A stretch of 64,000 bases of DNA from Salinisphaera sp040361255 (GCF_040361255.1 NZ_APNG01000002.1:248001-312000), one strand, 5' to 3'. Positions 17,723-27,419 are shown, numbered from the stretch's first letter. Program-made: numbers and translations. Notes: generated by a model not told the origin, from the sequence alone.

Positions 17723-18946
17723 TCACGTGCTTCGCCGCTCCCCGAATAGTTTGAGCGCCGCGAGCACGCTGTCGATGTGGCGCTCGAAAGAAAAGCGCTC
17801 GCGTGCGTGCGCGGCGGCCGCCCCCGCCATGTCCGAATGTACCTGCGAATCGCCCACAATATGCGCGACCGCCTCCGCAAGGGCCTCGGGCGACGCGAAT
17901 GCCGCGGCACGCAAGGCGTCGCTGTCCGGGTCATAAACGCGCGTCGATTGCATCGACGAGCGCCCGCCACCGAACGCCTGGTACGTTGCGTAAGGCTCGC
18001 TAGCGGCCACCAGACGACCCGTTTGGTTATCGACAACGGTTTCGGCCATACCGTCGACACGCGTTGCCACCACCGGCACCCCGAACGCCTGGGCTTCGAT
18101 GGTGACGTTGCCCAGCGGCTCCTGGAGCGCGGGATGCAAGAGCACATCGATACTCCGATAAAAGGCGGGCATATCCGACACGCGTCCGAGAAAACGCAGA
18201 TGCGGTTGCAGGCCAAGCGTTGCCGACAGCGCTTCCAGCGCCGCACGATCAGGGCCCTCACCCGCGATCTGCAACTCGCAATCAATGCCCTGCGCACGCA
18301 GATGCTTCAAGGCATGAATGGCCAGACAAACACCCTTCTCCGAGGCCAGACGCGCCGCCACACCGATGCGTGGCCGGCGCGCCGAGAGCGTACGCGTACT
18401 CACATCGGTCGCATCCGCGGAACGCATGACCTCGGGGCGAATTCCACCAAGACACACCCGCGCCGGCCCGTCGTAGCCCCACTTGAGCTGCAGCATGCGC
18501 ATCGACGCCCGGGTATTGCAGATGGCGCCACTGATTTCGCGGATGAACTGTGCAGCCGCTTTGGGTGGATGCTCGAACCAGCAGCCACCGCCCTCGCGGT
18601 AAACCAACGGTGTCTGGCTGGCCCGGGCCGCTGCAGCGACCGATGTGCGTGCAAAACCGCTCCAGGAGAACACGATATCCGAGTGCAGGCGTTTGATGCG
18701 TGCCGCCAGCGCCCGCTCGCGTAGCACCAGCGGGCGCCGCGGCAAGCGCAAGCGACCAGCACGTTTGAACGATACGGCAGTATCGACGAACGGCGCGATA
18801 TGGGGCAGCAGGTCCGGGTGCAACCGACTGCCATAGACCACATCGTGATCAAAAGCGGCCTGCACCAATGGATGGCCGAGAAACGCACAAAACTGATGCT
18901 CGACCCCGGCCGGCACGTCCAGATTGATCCGATGCAGGATACGCAT
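17723..18946 (-). CDS. Glycosyltransferase family 4
   Basis: A 407-aa GT-B transferase. The N-terminal half contains WSGFARTSVAAAARA and YREGGGCWF. The donor domain has GVAARLASEKGVCLAIHAL, IAGEGPDRAALE, and PLGNVTIEAQAFGVPVVATRVDG, which is a variant E-x7-E block (EPLGNVTIE). AAGGA lies about 10 bp before the ATG. It is related to the next gene upstream (19006-20286): both use the rare IEAQA-G-PVVAT-VDG form and carry an insertion with VYDP after the LVA segment. Hence they probably arose by tandem duplication. A 59-bp gap separates them. Donor sugar unknown. Confidence 0.84.
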   Translation of the reverse strand: MRILHRINLDVPAGVEHQFCAFLGHPLVQAAFDHDVVYGSRLHPDLLPHIAPFVDTAVSFKRAGRLRLPRRPLVLRERALAARIKRLHSDIVFSWSGFARTSVAAAARASQTPLVYREGGGCWFEHPPKAAAQFIREISGAICNTRASMRMLQLKWGYDGPARVCLGGIRPEVMRSADATDVSTRTLSARRPRIGVAARLASEKGVCLAIHALKHLRAQGIDCELQIAGEGPDRAALEALSATLGLQPHLRFLGRVSDMPAFYRSIDVLLHPALQEPLGNVTIEAQAFGVPVVATRVDGMAETVVDNQTGRLVAASEPYATYQAFGGGRSSMQSTRVYDPDSDALRAAAFASPEALAEAVAHIVGDSQVHSDMAGAAAAHARERFSFERHIDSVLAALKLFGERRST

Positions 18947-19005
18947 TACGTGGATTTAATCCTTCAGAAAAGCGAAGCGTCAGCCGTTCACCGCCATGGC
19001 CGAGC

Positions 19006-20286
19006 CTATGCCGGCCCAGCCGCCAGACGCATAATGGCGCGATCGAGTGCCGGTCCATAATCGACGACCGAAAAACGCTGGCCCACATGGACCAACCCCG
19101 CCCGGCTCGCACGATGATAAGCCGCATCGCTGCCGAGCAACGTCATCACCGCAGCGGCAATGCCATCCGGCGTCGGGGCACGCGGGGCGACGAGTTCATC
19201 CTGGCGCGGATCGTAAACCCATGGCACCCCCAGTTCGGCCTGGCCATCAAGTTCGCGGGCGTATTCCGCCAAAGACCATTCCGGCGCGACCAGACTTTGT
19301 GCATGCTGTGTCGCGGCGAGTGTTTCCGGCAGGCCGTCGACCCAGGTGGCCACCACGGGGCACCCCCGAGCCTGGGCTTCGATGCTGGTACGCCCGAACG
19401 GCTCGCGCATGGATGCGACAAGCATGATGTCGATCGCATCATAGAATGCGCGCATATCATTAACAGCACCCTCGAAGCGCACGAAACGCGACAGCCCCAA
19501 GGTGTGTGCGGCTTCCCGCAGCGCCGCTTCGCGTTCCCCCGTCCCGGCAATCGCCAGGCGCGCATCGATGCCATGAACGTCGCGTAGCACCTTGAGCACA
19601 TGCAGCGCGATCAGATGTCCCTTGAGTTCGATCAGCCGGCCTGCACTGCCCAGCCAGATTGGCCATTGCTGCGGTAACGCCGTGCGCGCAGCGTCTACGT
19701 CGAGAATACCGTCGATCGCGCAATAGACCCGCTCGGTCGGCCCCTGCCAACCCCAGCGCAGCGCCAGCATGCGCTCCGCGGCCAGACTGTTACTGATCAC
19801 GCCCTTTGCACGGGCCATATAGGCGCGCGCGTGGCGGCGCTGCTCACGCCATGCCTGCCCGTGCTCGTAATGGATAAGCGGCAAGGCTGCCTGTTCGGCG
19901 ATGTCTGCGATATCGCGATTGCCGATGCTGTTCCACCCGACCAGCGCCGTCTCATGGCCGCGTACCAATTGGGCCGTGGCCGTACGGGCGCGCAGATGGC
20001 GAGCCGCGCGTGGCAAACGGATTCCGTGCCAGCGGGCTAGCGTGCGACGGGCAACCGTTCGCATCGGCGGTGCAACCACGGGCGTGAAACGTGGATGGAT
20101 CTCGCCGTGCACGATTACGGTGTCGGCATGCCCGGCACCACGCCGATAGTCGGCGTATTGCGCAAACGATACCTCGGCGCCGCCCACGACATTTAGATTA
20201 AGCCGATAGATCAGGGCAGCCGGCGCCGCTCGACCATTCGATTCAACCGAATCGCCCATGTCTTGTGTCATCGCCTTTGTATTCAC
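19006..20286 (-). CDS. Glycosyltransferase family 4
   Basis: A 426-aa GT-B transferase. It has NLNVVGGAEVSFAQYADY near the start, YEHGQAWREQRRHARAY in the acceptor half, AGRLIELKGHLIALHVL opening the donor half, and EPFGRTSIEAQARGCPVVAT as the E-x7-E block. Three start codons compete (GTG 20286, ATG 20271, ATG 20259); the first is listed and the N-terminus is uncertain by nine residues. It shares the IEAQA and VYDP features with its downstream neighbour. It is probably part of an operon with the family 2 transferase at 20357-21328 (70-bp gap). Confidence 0.83.
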   Translation of the reverse strand: MNTKAMTQDMGDSVESNGRAAPAALIYRLNLNVVGGAEVSFAQYADYRRGAGHADTVIVHGEIHPRFTPVVAPPMRTVARRTLARWHGIRLPRAARHLRARTATAQLVRGHETALVGWNSIGNRDIADIAEQAALPLIHYEHGQAWREQRRHARAYMARAKGVISNSLAAERMLALRWGWQGPTERVYCAIDGILDVDAARTALPQQWPIWLGSAGRLIELKGHLIALHVLKVLRDVHGIDARLAIAGTGEREAALREAAHTLGLSRFVRFEGAVNDMRAFYDAIDIMLVASMREPFGRTSIEAQARGCPVVATWVDGLPETLAATQHAQSLVAPEWSLAEYARELDGQAELGVPWVYDPRQDELVAPRAPTPDGIAAAVMTLLGSDAAYHRASRAGLVHVGQRFSVVDYGPALDRAIMRLAAGPA

Positions 20287-20356
20287 GAAAGGCCTGGAAC
20301 GTCGATTAGGCGCGTCCTACTCAGTCGACGGGCGAGCGGGCGCATCAACAGGTCGC

Positions 20357-21328
20357 TCATTCCGGTTCCTTGCCTACCGCGCGACTGTCCAGATAACCAC
20401 GCAGACGGCCGGCCCGCACCTGCCACTGCCAGCCATACTTGAGCCGAAAATGGCGTGGCCCGAAGGCAAAAGGCGCATAGCGTAGCCAGGCCCGAAGTGC
20501 GCCGGACCAATAGCGCAACGGCACGCCGAAGACATAGAGCCCGCGCTCAGAGCGACCATGCGTTAGCGCCATACTGCGCCCCCATAGATAGGCGCGCGAC
20601 CAGACCGCTTTCACGGTCAGTTGCTCCGGGCGCACGCGGTGCTCGGCGCGTGCCGCGGGCACATACACATACGGGTGATAACCCAATCGCGCCAGCCGAT
20701 ACTCGAATTCGGTCTCATCGCCCATCAGGCGATGCGTCCCCCCGGGCCCGAGTCGCTCATCGAAACGGTGCTCGCCGATGGCGCTGCGCCGGATCATCAT
20801 GTTCGGGCCGAGCGGCACACGGGTCGTCAGGCCCTCATCTTCACGTGCCTCGTAGTAGGCGAACATGGGGCTCTGGCGTACGTAGCGCTGGTCTTGAACC
20901 CAGTCCGGCGCACCGGCGGGAAATACGGGAATAATCGGGCCGCCGAAGATTGCATGATCCGGCCAGCGCCCTGCGGCGTCGATGTAGGATTGCAGCCAGT
21001 CAGGGCCCAGATTGACGTCGTCGTCGATAAAGACGACCAGCCCATCGTCGATCTGCTCGAGCGCACGATTGAGGGCCCGCGGTTTGCCCGGCTGCGGCTC
21101 GCTGAGCGCCAACAGCTCAAATCGGGTATCGGCCGCAAAACGCGCCAGCACATTGGTTGTTTCATCCTCGCTCGCGTTATCGACGGCAATCACGCGCCAG
21201 CGCGCATGATCGACCCGTTGCTGGCCAAGACATTCGAGCGTGGCTGCCAGCGAACGCGCACGATTGTGGGATGCGACCACGACGGTTACGCACTGATGAA
21301 CGGATGGAGACAGGGGTTCGGTCGGCAT
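20357..21328 (-). CDS. Glycosyltransferase family 2
   Basis: An inverting GT-A transferase of 323 aa from the ATG chosen. It begins VTVVVASHNRARSLAATLECL, has the nucleotide-binding AVDNASEDET, the metal-binding DDD within VVFIDDDVNLGPDWL, and the acceptor-side GDETEFEYRLARLGY (the GT2 ED-type catalytic acid region). The C-terminal part has two amphipathic or hydrophobic stretches (YWSGALRAWLRYAPFAFG) that may touch the membrane. In-frame ATGs at 21376 and 21439 exist, but the added residues do not resemble the family, so 21328 is preferred. Donor and acceptor cannot be read. Confidence 0.82.
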   Translation of the reverse strand: MPTEPLSPSVHQCVTVVVASHNRARSLAATLECLGQQRVDHARWRVIAVDNASEDETTNVLARFAADTRFELLALSEPQPGKPRALNRALEQIDDGLVVFIDDDVNLGPDWLQSYIDAAGRWPDHAIFGGPIIPVFPAGAPDWVQDQRYVRQSPMFAYYEAREDEGLTTRVPLGPNMMIRRSAIGEHRFDERLGPGGTHRLMGDETEFEYRLARLGYHPYVYVPAARAEHRVRPEQLTVKAVWSRAYLWGRSMALTHGRSERGLYVFGVPLRYWSGALRAWLRYAPFAFGPRHFRLKYGWQWQVRAGRLRGYLDSRAVGKEPE

Positions 21329-21547
21329 CGTGACGGTCTGTGAAGTCCCAAATTGAAGGCTATGGCGCCGGTCCATGCGACTCAATGCTTCTGAGGGATC
21401 GCCTGTACGACATGGACAGCGACCGGGTAAAAATACCAACCGCCGCGCGCGGAGTGCTATCGTCTGGCTCGGAGCCGCTTATTGGCGAGCATCGAATACA
21501 GCGACCTTGATGAAACATAATAACAACCCGCGAAAGGCACGAGTCCA

Positions 21548-22672
21548 TTGGCTAGCAGCCCGATAGAGTCCAGGCCGAGCGAGGGCGGCGCGCAGCCCTG
21601 TTTGAACACGGAGGGCGGGCATGAGCCATCATGCCGGGTCACTGTGCTGATGCCGGCATTCAACGTCGAGCACTACATCGCTGCAGCGATCGAGAGCGTG
21701 CTTGCACAAACCTTTACCGATTTCGAGCTTCTAATCATAGATGACGGCTCGACCGACGCCACGCCGGCCGTGATTGCCGGCTTTGCGGGCGACCCGCGGC
21801 TACGTGTCGTTACCCATGCAGAGAATCGCGGCCGGCCGATGGCACGCAATCACGGCGTTGACCTGGCACGCGGCGAATATATTGCTTTTCTAGACGCCGA
21901 TGATCTGTGCGCGCCGCACAGACTACATCGGCAAGTGTCGTATCTCGACGCTCATACCGATATCGCGGGCGTTGGCAGCTGGATGAACTGCATCGATGCC
22001 CGCGGCAATGCATTGCCCGGCCAAACATACGCCGTGCCTACCGACGCCGACGACATTGCCTGTCGCATGCTCTATGACTGTGCGCTGGTCCAAGGTTCGA
22101 TGATGTTGCGCAGGTCGGCTTTCGAACACTACCGCTACGATGAGGCGTTCTGGATCGCTCAGGATTACGAGCTATGGGCGCGCATGATCAGAACGCTCAA
22201 GTTCGCCAATCAACCCGAGCCGATGACGAGCTATCGGCGACATGACAGCCAGGTGTCTGTTACCCATACGCCGGCCCAGCGCGAGGCCGACTTGGCGATT
22301 TATAGCCGCCAACTCGCCGCCCTTGACGTCGAGCACAGCGACCATGATCTATTGCGACACGGCTGCCTGTTCAAATGCCACGGCCGCAAACCGGTGCTGA
22401 AACACACAGGTCGACCATTCGATATAACCTATTTGCGCTGGTGTCGGATATGGCTGGAAAAATTACTGCAGGCGAATGAACGACACCAGATCTATCCAGA
22501 ACCGGCATTTTCCAACATGATCGTACATCGCTGGTTGTTTGCGTGTCGCAAAGCGGCACGTACCAGCTCCTGGTTGACGGTCGCGGTTGAGTTTTCAAAA
22601 TCCCCGCTTTCCTTGCGTGTGACTACTTACCACTGGAATAAGTCCAAAACTGCTGCGCGGCCTGCCCCCTGA
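21548..22672 (+). CDS. Glycosyltransferase family 2
   Basis: A 374-aa GT-A transferase. VTVLMPAFNVEHYIAAAIES starts the fold at about residue 31. IIDDGSTDATP binds the nucleotide, AFLDADDLC supplies the DxD-type metal site, and RRHDSQVSV near residue 230 is a common GT2 element. The start is a TTG at 21548 with AAGG about ten bases upstream; no ATG precedes the domain, so the first 30 residues are uncertain. It lies divergently from the other family 2 gene across about 220 bp with no other recognised feature, and 54 bp before the methyltransferase at 22727. Possibly an O-antigen or core-branch transferase. Confidence 0.83.
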   Translation: MASSPIESRPSEGGAQPCLNTEGGHEPSCRVTVLMPAFNVEHYIAAAIESVLAQTFTDFELLIIDDGSTDATPAVIAGFAGDPRLRVVTHAENRGRPMARNHGVDLARGEYIAFLDADDLCAPHRLHRQVSYLDAHTDIAGVGSWMNCIDARGNALPGQTYAVPTDADDIACRMLYDCALVQGSMMLRRSAFEHYRYDEAFWIAQDYELWARMIRTLKFANQPEPMTSYRRHDSQVSVTHTPAQREADLAIYSRQLAALDVEHSDHDLLRHGCLFKCHGRKPVLKHTGRPFDITYLRWCRIWLEKLLQANERHQIYPEPAFSNMIVHRWLFACRKAARTSSWLTVAVEFSKSPLSLRVTTYHWNKSKTAARPAP

Positions 22673-22726
22673 CGACCCGACGCAACCATTACTCACGTCA
22701 AATTCACGTAACGGTCTATCTGTTTT

Positions 22727-23449
22727 ATGAGGTTATTCGGAAAACCCGCGAAGCCGACACCAGCGCCGCGCTCCAGCGAAGAGATCATCCGCGCCTACGA
22801 AAACAACGAAAACATCACGCGTGACGAGTGCCGAATACTCTACGACCTGGTCGAAGACCCCTGGGATCTGGGCTCGCAGACACATTATGAATCCTATGCC
22901 CACTTGATCGCGGTCACCGACAAGTACATCGACTGGGCTAATATCGACTGGGTGGTCGATTACGGCAGCGGTGTGGGCACCTTCACCAAGGCGCTCAAGG
23001 ATGCCCACCCGCATATTCGCTCGCTCGGCATCGACTTCGACCGTGCGCGCGAAGCGGCCGACCGGCGTTTCGGAAACGATTTGTTCGACGCGTTCTATGA
23101 GATGACGCCCGGCACGAGTGAATACGACCTGATGCGCGATGGCTTGCCGGATATCGATCTCGCGCGCGTGTGTATCTGCTTTATCAACAGTACCTATTAC
23201 GTGTTCACAGAGCAGCGGCGGCGCCAGCGAATCGAACATATGTCACGGCTGATTGGGCGCTTCGAGGAACGGGCTCGAACCAATGCCGTCAAGTATCTGC
23301 TCGTGACCGCCAACAATACCGATCGGGCCGCGGTCGATGCGATCAACAAGCGCGGTGCGGAACTGGTCTATCTATCACGCGATCTGGAACTGGCCAGCCG
23401 TATCGCACAGTTCAATTCCGAACTGCATACCCGCGTATGGCAACGATGA
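22727..23449 (+). CDS. Class I SAM-dependent methyltransferase-like protein
   Basis: A 240-aa protein with a Rossmann-like methyltransferase core: motif I VVDYGSGVGTFTKAL (about residues 84-98), acidic ribose-binding LGIDFD, then FINSTYYVFTEQRRRQRI after a helical insertion. The N-terminal 70 residues are acidic and charged with no membrane segment. It lies in the glycosyltransferase cluster and ends 7 bp from the convergent glnE stop. Substrate is unknown; a role in capping or modifying the surface glycan is inferred from position only. Confidence 0.7.
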   Translation: MRLFGKPAKPTPAPRSSEEIIRAYENNENITRDECRILYDLVEDPWDLGSQTHYESYAHLIAVTDKYIDWANIDWVVDYGSGVGTFTKALKDAHPHIRSLGIDFDRAREAADRRFGNDLFDAFYEMTPGTSEYDLMRDGLPDIDLARVCICFINSTYYVFTEQRRRQRIEHMSRLIGRFEERARTNAVKYLLVTANNTDRAAVDAINKRGAELVYLSRDLELASRIAQFNSELHTRVWQR

Positions 23450-23456
23450 GTCGAGA

Positions 23457-26228
23457 TCAGTTGTGTTCGTCTGCGGCCTCTTGCATATCGCTGATCCAGG
23501 CCTGCCATATTGCGGCCACCGCACGGCGCTGTTCGGCGTATTCGTCGGCCTTGATCATGGCTCGCTGACGTTGCAGCGACTGCGCATGGATGATGCGCCG
23601 ATAACGTCGATAAGCCGAGGTAAGCGTCTTGATGTCGGCGTATTCCGCCCGCCCAGCTGATTCGTAGGTTTCCAGTACCCGAATCGCGTCGGTAAAGATC
23701 AAAAGTTCCGGGCACTCTGCACCGTAGGCGAGTGCGATGAACTGGGCGATGAACTCGATATCGATCAGCCCGCCGGGCATTTGTTTTACGTCGAGACATT
23801 CACCCTGACTTTCGTCCTTGACCCCGCGCATGCGATCCCGCATACCGCAGACCTCGCGCGCCAGTTCTTTTATATCGCGACGCTTGCCGAGCACCGCGCG
23901 CCGGATCTCTTCAAAACGCGCACCCAGGCCTTCGTGGCCACTGACCGGCCGCGCGCGCACCAGCGCTTGATGCTCCCAGGTCCAGGCGTGCTCCTGCTGA
24001 TAACGCTCGAAGGCATCGATGTGCGTGACCATCATGCCGGCCTTGCCGCTCGGGCGCAGACGCATATCGATTTCGTATACCCGCCCGGCCGCGGTCTGCG
24101 TACTCAGCACATGGATCAGGCGCTGCGCCAGGCGCGTAAAAAACGCCTGGTGCGTAAGCTGACGATCACCGTCGGTCATCGCCTGGGTGGCGCCGTCGTA
24201 GACGAATACCAGATCCAGATCGGAGGTATAGCCCAGCTCCAGACCACCCAGCTTGCCGTAGGCGATGATTGCGAACGGCGCGCGTTCGCCGTTGTCGTCG
24301 CGGGGTGTGCCATAGCGACGGGTCATCTGATGCCAGGCCATATCAAGGGCCACATCGAGTACGAGTTCGGCCAGCTCGGTGAGATGATCGGACACGATCA
24401 TCAGCGGCATGGAATTGCTGACGTCCGCCGCGGCAATACGCAACGTCGCACTCTGCTTGAAGCGCCGCAGCGTATCCATACGCAGTTCGAGATCATCCGC
24501 GTCGATGGCCGCCATATCGGCGGCAAGACTGGCCGCCAATTCGGCACGCCGCGGCGGGCGATAGAGCTGGCGCGGGTCCAACAGACTGTCCAGCAACGAG
24601 GGCTGCGCGCGGATACGACTGGTAATCCACTCACTGGCCGAACACAGCCGCATGAGCGTGGACAGTGCAGCCGGATGCTCCACCAGCAAGGCCATGTACG
24701 TACTGCGGCCGACGATGGCGGACAAAACACCAATGGTGCGCGTGATCGCCAAATCGGGATCGTCGGCGCGTGCGGCGGCACTGAACAACAAGGGGATCAG
24801 CCGCGCGATCCAGCGCCGCCCGCGATCCTCGAGGCCACGATAAAGACTCTGGCCCTGGATCTCTGCCAATGCCTCGCGTACGGCAACGACATTCTCGATG
24901 CCATATTCGGCCAGCAACTCGCGCGACTGCGCTTCGTCGAGATCGCCATCCCAGAAAGCGCTCAGGCGCTGGGTTTCTGCGTCGGCCGAGGTGTCGTCAG
25001 CCTGCGGCGACACGAAGACCTGCTCGAACGCCTGGTGGACGCCATCCCGCGTGTCCTGCATGGCCTGGCTGAACGCGTTCCAGCTGTCGTATCCCATCGA
25101 CTCGGCGAGCGCCACGCGCTCTTGCTCGTCTTCGGGCAGCTCGTGGGTCTGGCGGTCGTCGACCATTTGCAGTCGATTTTCGGCACGACGCAGGAAGCGA
25201 TAGGCGGTTTCCAGCTCCTGTGCTGTGTGCGACGGTAAATGGTCGTCTTGCGCCAAACGCTTGAGCGTCGGTAGCAAGCGGGCATCCTGCAACGAGGGCT
25301 CTTGGCCGCCACGAATCAGCTGAAACGCCTGGACGATAAATTCGATCTCTCGAATGCCGCCGCTGCCGAGCTTTATGTTGTTCTGCAATTCGGCCTTGAC
25401 GACCTGTCGATCGATCAGCGCTTTCATCTCGCGAATCGACTCGAACGTGCCGTAATCGAGGTAGCGCCGGTACACGAACGGACGTAGCGCCCGAATCAGG
25501 CTTTGCCCGCCGTTCAGATCGCCGGCCACCGGCCGTGCCTTGACCCAGGCGTAGCGCTCCCATTCGCGCCCGTGCGCCTGGTAGTAATTCTCCATTGCCG
25601 TGATGCTCGCGGTCAGCGCGCCGGAATCGCCGAACGGCCGTAATCGCGTATCAACGCGATAGACAAACCCCTCGGCTGTCGTTTCGCTCAGGATCTGGAC
25701 CAGCCGCCGGGCAACGCGCTTGGTATAGCCTTCGGCATCCAACGGCTTGTCGCCATCGGACTCGCCCAGCCCGCGGTAGGCAAAGATCAGATCGATATCC
25801 GAAGAAAAATTCAGTTCACGACCGCCAAGCTTGCCCATGCCGATCACGATAAGCCGCTGCGCGTGGCCTTCGGCATCGCGCAAGACGCCGTGCCGTTCCT
25901 GAACAGCCTGCTCGGCCGCGACAAGGGCTGCCTCGATACAACGATCCGCCAGCGTGCTCAATGCCCCCAGTGTGGTTTCCAGCGCATCGATGCCGGCCAA
26001 ATCACGCCAGGCGATGATCGCCATGCTTTCGTTTCGATAGGCTCTCAGCGCGGCGTCGAAATCTTCTATCTTTTTGCAAACCGGGGCGTCGTCCAGAAAT
26101 TCAGTCGCATCGCCCTCCAGGCGTCCGGCATCGACCAGCACCTGCATGCGCTGCGGATGGGCAGAACACCACGTGTCGAGGAAATGACTCCAACGGCGAA
26201 TCTGCGCCTGCGGTTCAGATACGTTCAC
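23457..26228 (-). CDS. glnE: Glutamine synthetase adenylyltransferase/adenylyl-removing enzyme
   Basis: GlnE adenylylates and deadenylylates glutamine synthetase in response to PII state, setting nitrogen assimilation. The 923-aa protein has two nucleotidyltransferase domains. One near the N-terminus has GMGKLGGRELNFSSDIDLIF, and one in the second half has AYGKLGGLELGYTSDLDLVF (with the two Asp of the polymerase-beta-like site). Each is followed by a GlnD-type helical domain. Length fits the family (about 940-950). The start is GTG at 26228 with GGAG upstream. It is the downstream landmark of the ilvE-LPS-glnE arrangement known in Pseudomonas. Confidence 0.96.
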   Translation of the reverse strand: MNVSEPQAQIRRWSHFLDTWCSAHPQRMQVLVDAGRLEGDATEFLDDAPVCKKIEDFDAALRAYRNESMAIIAWRDLAGIDALETTLGALSTLADRCIEAALVAAEQAVQERHGVLRDAEGHAQRLIVIGMGKLGGRELNFSSDIDLIFAYRGLGESDGDKPLDAEGYTKRVARRLVQILSETTAEGFVYRVDTRLRPFGDSGALTASITAMENYYQAHGREWERYAWVKARPVAGDLNGGQSLIRALRPFVYRRYLDYGTFESIREMKALIDRQVVKAELQNNIKLGSGGIREIEFIVQAFQLIRGGQEPSLQDARLLPTLKRLAQDDHLPSHTAQELETAYRFLRRAENRLQMVDDRQTHELPEDEQERVALAESMGYDSWNAFSQAMQDTRDGVHQAFEQVFVSPQADDTSADAETQRLSAFWDGDLDEAQSRELLAEYGIENVVAVREALAEIQGQSLYRGLEDRGRRWIARLIPLLFSAAARADDPDLAITRTIGVLSAIVGRSTYMALLVEHPAALSTLMRLCSASEWITSRIRAQPSLLDSLLDPRQLYRPPRRAELAASLAADMAAIDADDLELRMDTLRRFKQSATLRIAAADVSNSMPLMIVSDHLTELAELVLDVALDMAWHQMTRRYGTPRDDNGERAPFAIIAYGKLGGLELGYTSDLDLVFVYDGATQAMTDGDRQLTHQAFFTRLAQRLIHVLSTQTAAGRVYEIDMRLRPSGKAGMMVTHIDAFERYQQEHAWTWEHQALVRARPVSGHEGLGARFEEIRRAVLGKRRDIKELAREVCGMRDRMRGVKDESQGECLDVKQMPGGLIDIEFIAQFIALAYGAECPELLIFTDAIRVLETYESAGRAEYADIKTLTSAYRRYRRIIHAQSLQRQRAMIKADEYAEQRRAVAAIWQAWISDMQEAADEHN

Positions 26229-26284
26229 ACCACTCCAATCCTGGCTGCCGGCTGACCCTGCCGACTTTAACAGGCGTGGTGGCC

Positions 26285-26422
26285 CTACGGCCGGGATTCA
26301 TCGATGGCGAGATATTCGACGGCACTATCCACCAGGTCGGCGCCATCAATATATAGAGGGCGCTTCTTGCCACGCGGGACGAAAAGCCACACGCGCTCCT
26401 GAGCAACACCTCGCCCAATCAC
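26285..26422 (-). CDS. Small unknown open frame downstream of fcl
   Basis: Not recognised. An open minus-strand frame begins with GTG at 26422 and encodes 45 residues including RVWLFVPRGKKRPLYIDG and DLVDSAVEYLAI. The composition looks protein-like, with balanced hydrophobic and charged residues. The open frame continues 18 codons further upstream without a standard start, up to the fcl stop codon region. It may be a real small protein co-transcribed with fcl, or the 3' remnant of a decayed gene. It fills most of the 244-bp gap between glnE and fcl. Confidence 0.3.
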   Translation of the reverse strand: MIGRGVAQERVWLFVPRGKKRPLYIDGADLVDSAVEYLAIDESRP

Positions 26423-26472
26423 GGCCGTGGCCCGGTCGGTCTTCGTTGACCGCCGGCTTACCGCTTTCCGCG

Positions 26473-27417
26473 CTAGCTACCTGCGTCCACAAGGAACGCA
26501 CTATAGGTTGCTTCAATGCCTTGTCGAAGCGGCGTCGATGCATGCCAACCGGTTGCGTGGACCCGCGACACATCGAGCAATTTGCGTGGTGTGCCGTCCG
26601 GCTTGCTGGTATCGCACACGATCTCACCCTCGAATCCGACGACGTCCGCGACCAGGCGAGCCAGGTCAAAGATCGAAATGTCTTCTCCAACACCCACATT
26701 CACCGGCGCCGCCTGGTCATAGCTGTCCATGAGATGGACACAGGCATCCGCGAGATCATCCACGTACAAAAACTCTCGGCGTGGCCGGCCACTCCCCCAG
26801 ATCGTGACTTGTCCGGCACCCTCGACCTTGGCCTCGTGGCATTTGCGTATCAGCGCCGGAAGTACGTGCGAGGTTTCGAGATCGAAATTGTCGCCCGGCC
26901 CGTACAGATTGGTCGGCATCACCGCGATGGCATTGAAACCGTACTGCTGCCGATAGGCCTGACAGAGCTTGATGCCTGCAATCTTGGCGATCGCATACCA
27001 TTGGTTGGTTGGCTCGAGCGCCCCCGTGAGCAGGGCGTCCTCGTGGATAGGCTGCTCCGCGTGTTTCGGATAAATACAGGACGACCCGAGAAAGAGCAGC
27101 TTGCGCACGCCGTGACGATAGGCCGCATCGATCACATGGGTCTGAATCAGGAGATTCTCGCGCAAAAAATCTACCGGTGCGCGGTCATTAGCCAGAATAC
27201 CGCCAACCCGAGCAGCCGCGAGATAAACCTGATCGATATCGTGTTCAGCAAAAAACCGATTCACGGCATCGGCATTGGTCAAGTCCAGGTCGGTCGAGCT
27301 GCGTGTGAGAATCGAGGTCTCGCCCTGTCGACGTAGCCGGCGTTCGATCGCCGAGCCCACCAACCCCCGATGCCCGGCGACGTATATCGAGCCGCGGCTT
27401 TGGCGTTCGCGATGCAT
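26473..27417 (-). CDS. fcl: GDP-L-fucose synthase
   Basis: Fcl (WcaG) is a 3,5-epimerase/4-reductase that turns GDP-4-keto-6-deoxymannose into GDP-L-fucose with NADPH. The 314-aa protein is of the normal size. It has YVAGHRGLVGSAIERRL (Rossmann), LGSSCIYPKHAEQP, the catalytic YAIAKIAGIKLCQAY (Tyr-x3-Lys), and PTNLYGPGDNFD. Its ATG is 2 bp past the gmd stop and is preceded by GGGAA, so it is translated from the same transcript as gmd. The C-terminus is followed by the unrecognised small open frame. Confidence 0.95.
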   Translation of the reverse strand: MHRERQSRGSIYVAGHRGLVGSAIERRLRRQGETSILTRSSTDLDLTNADAVNRFFAEHDIDQVYLAAARVGGILANDRAPVDFLRENLLIQTHVIDAAYRHGVRKLLFLGSSCIYPKHAEQPIHEDALLTGALEPTNQWYAIAKIAGIKLCQAYRQQYGFNAIAVMPTNLYGPGDNFDLETSHVLPALIRKCHEAKVEGAGQVTIWGSGRPRREFLYVDDLADACVHLMDSYDQAAPVNVGVGEDISIFDLARLVADVVGFEGEIVCDTSKPDGTPRKLLDVSRVHATGWHASTPLRQGIEATYSAFLVDAGS

Positions 27418-27419
27418 CT

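Noticed and set aside
23781..25238. A 485-codon plus-strand frame opposite glnE
   Set aside because: Shadow of glnE with no recognisable domain; glnE motifs are intact on the other strand.
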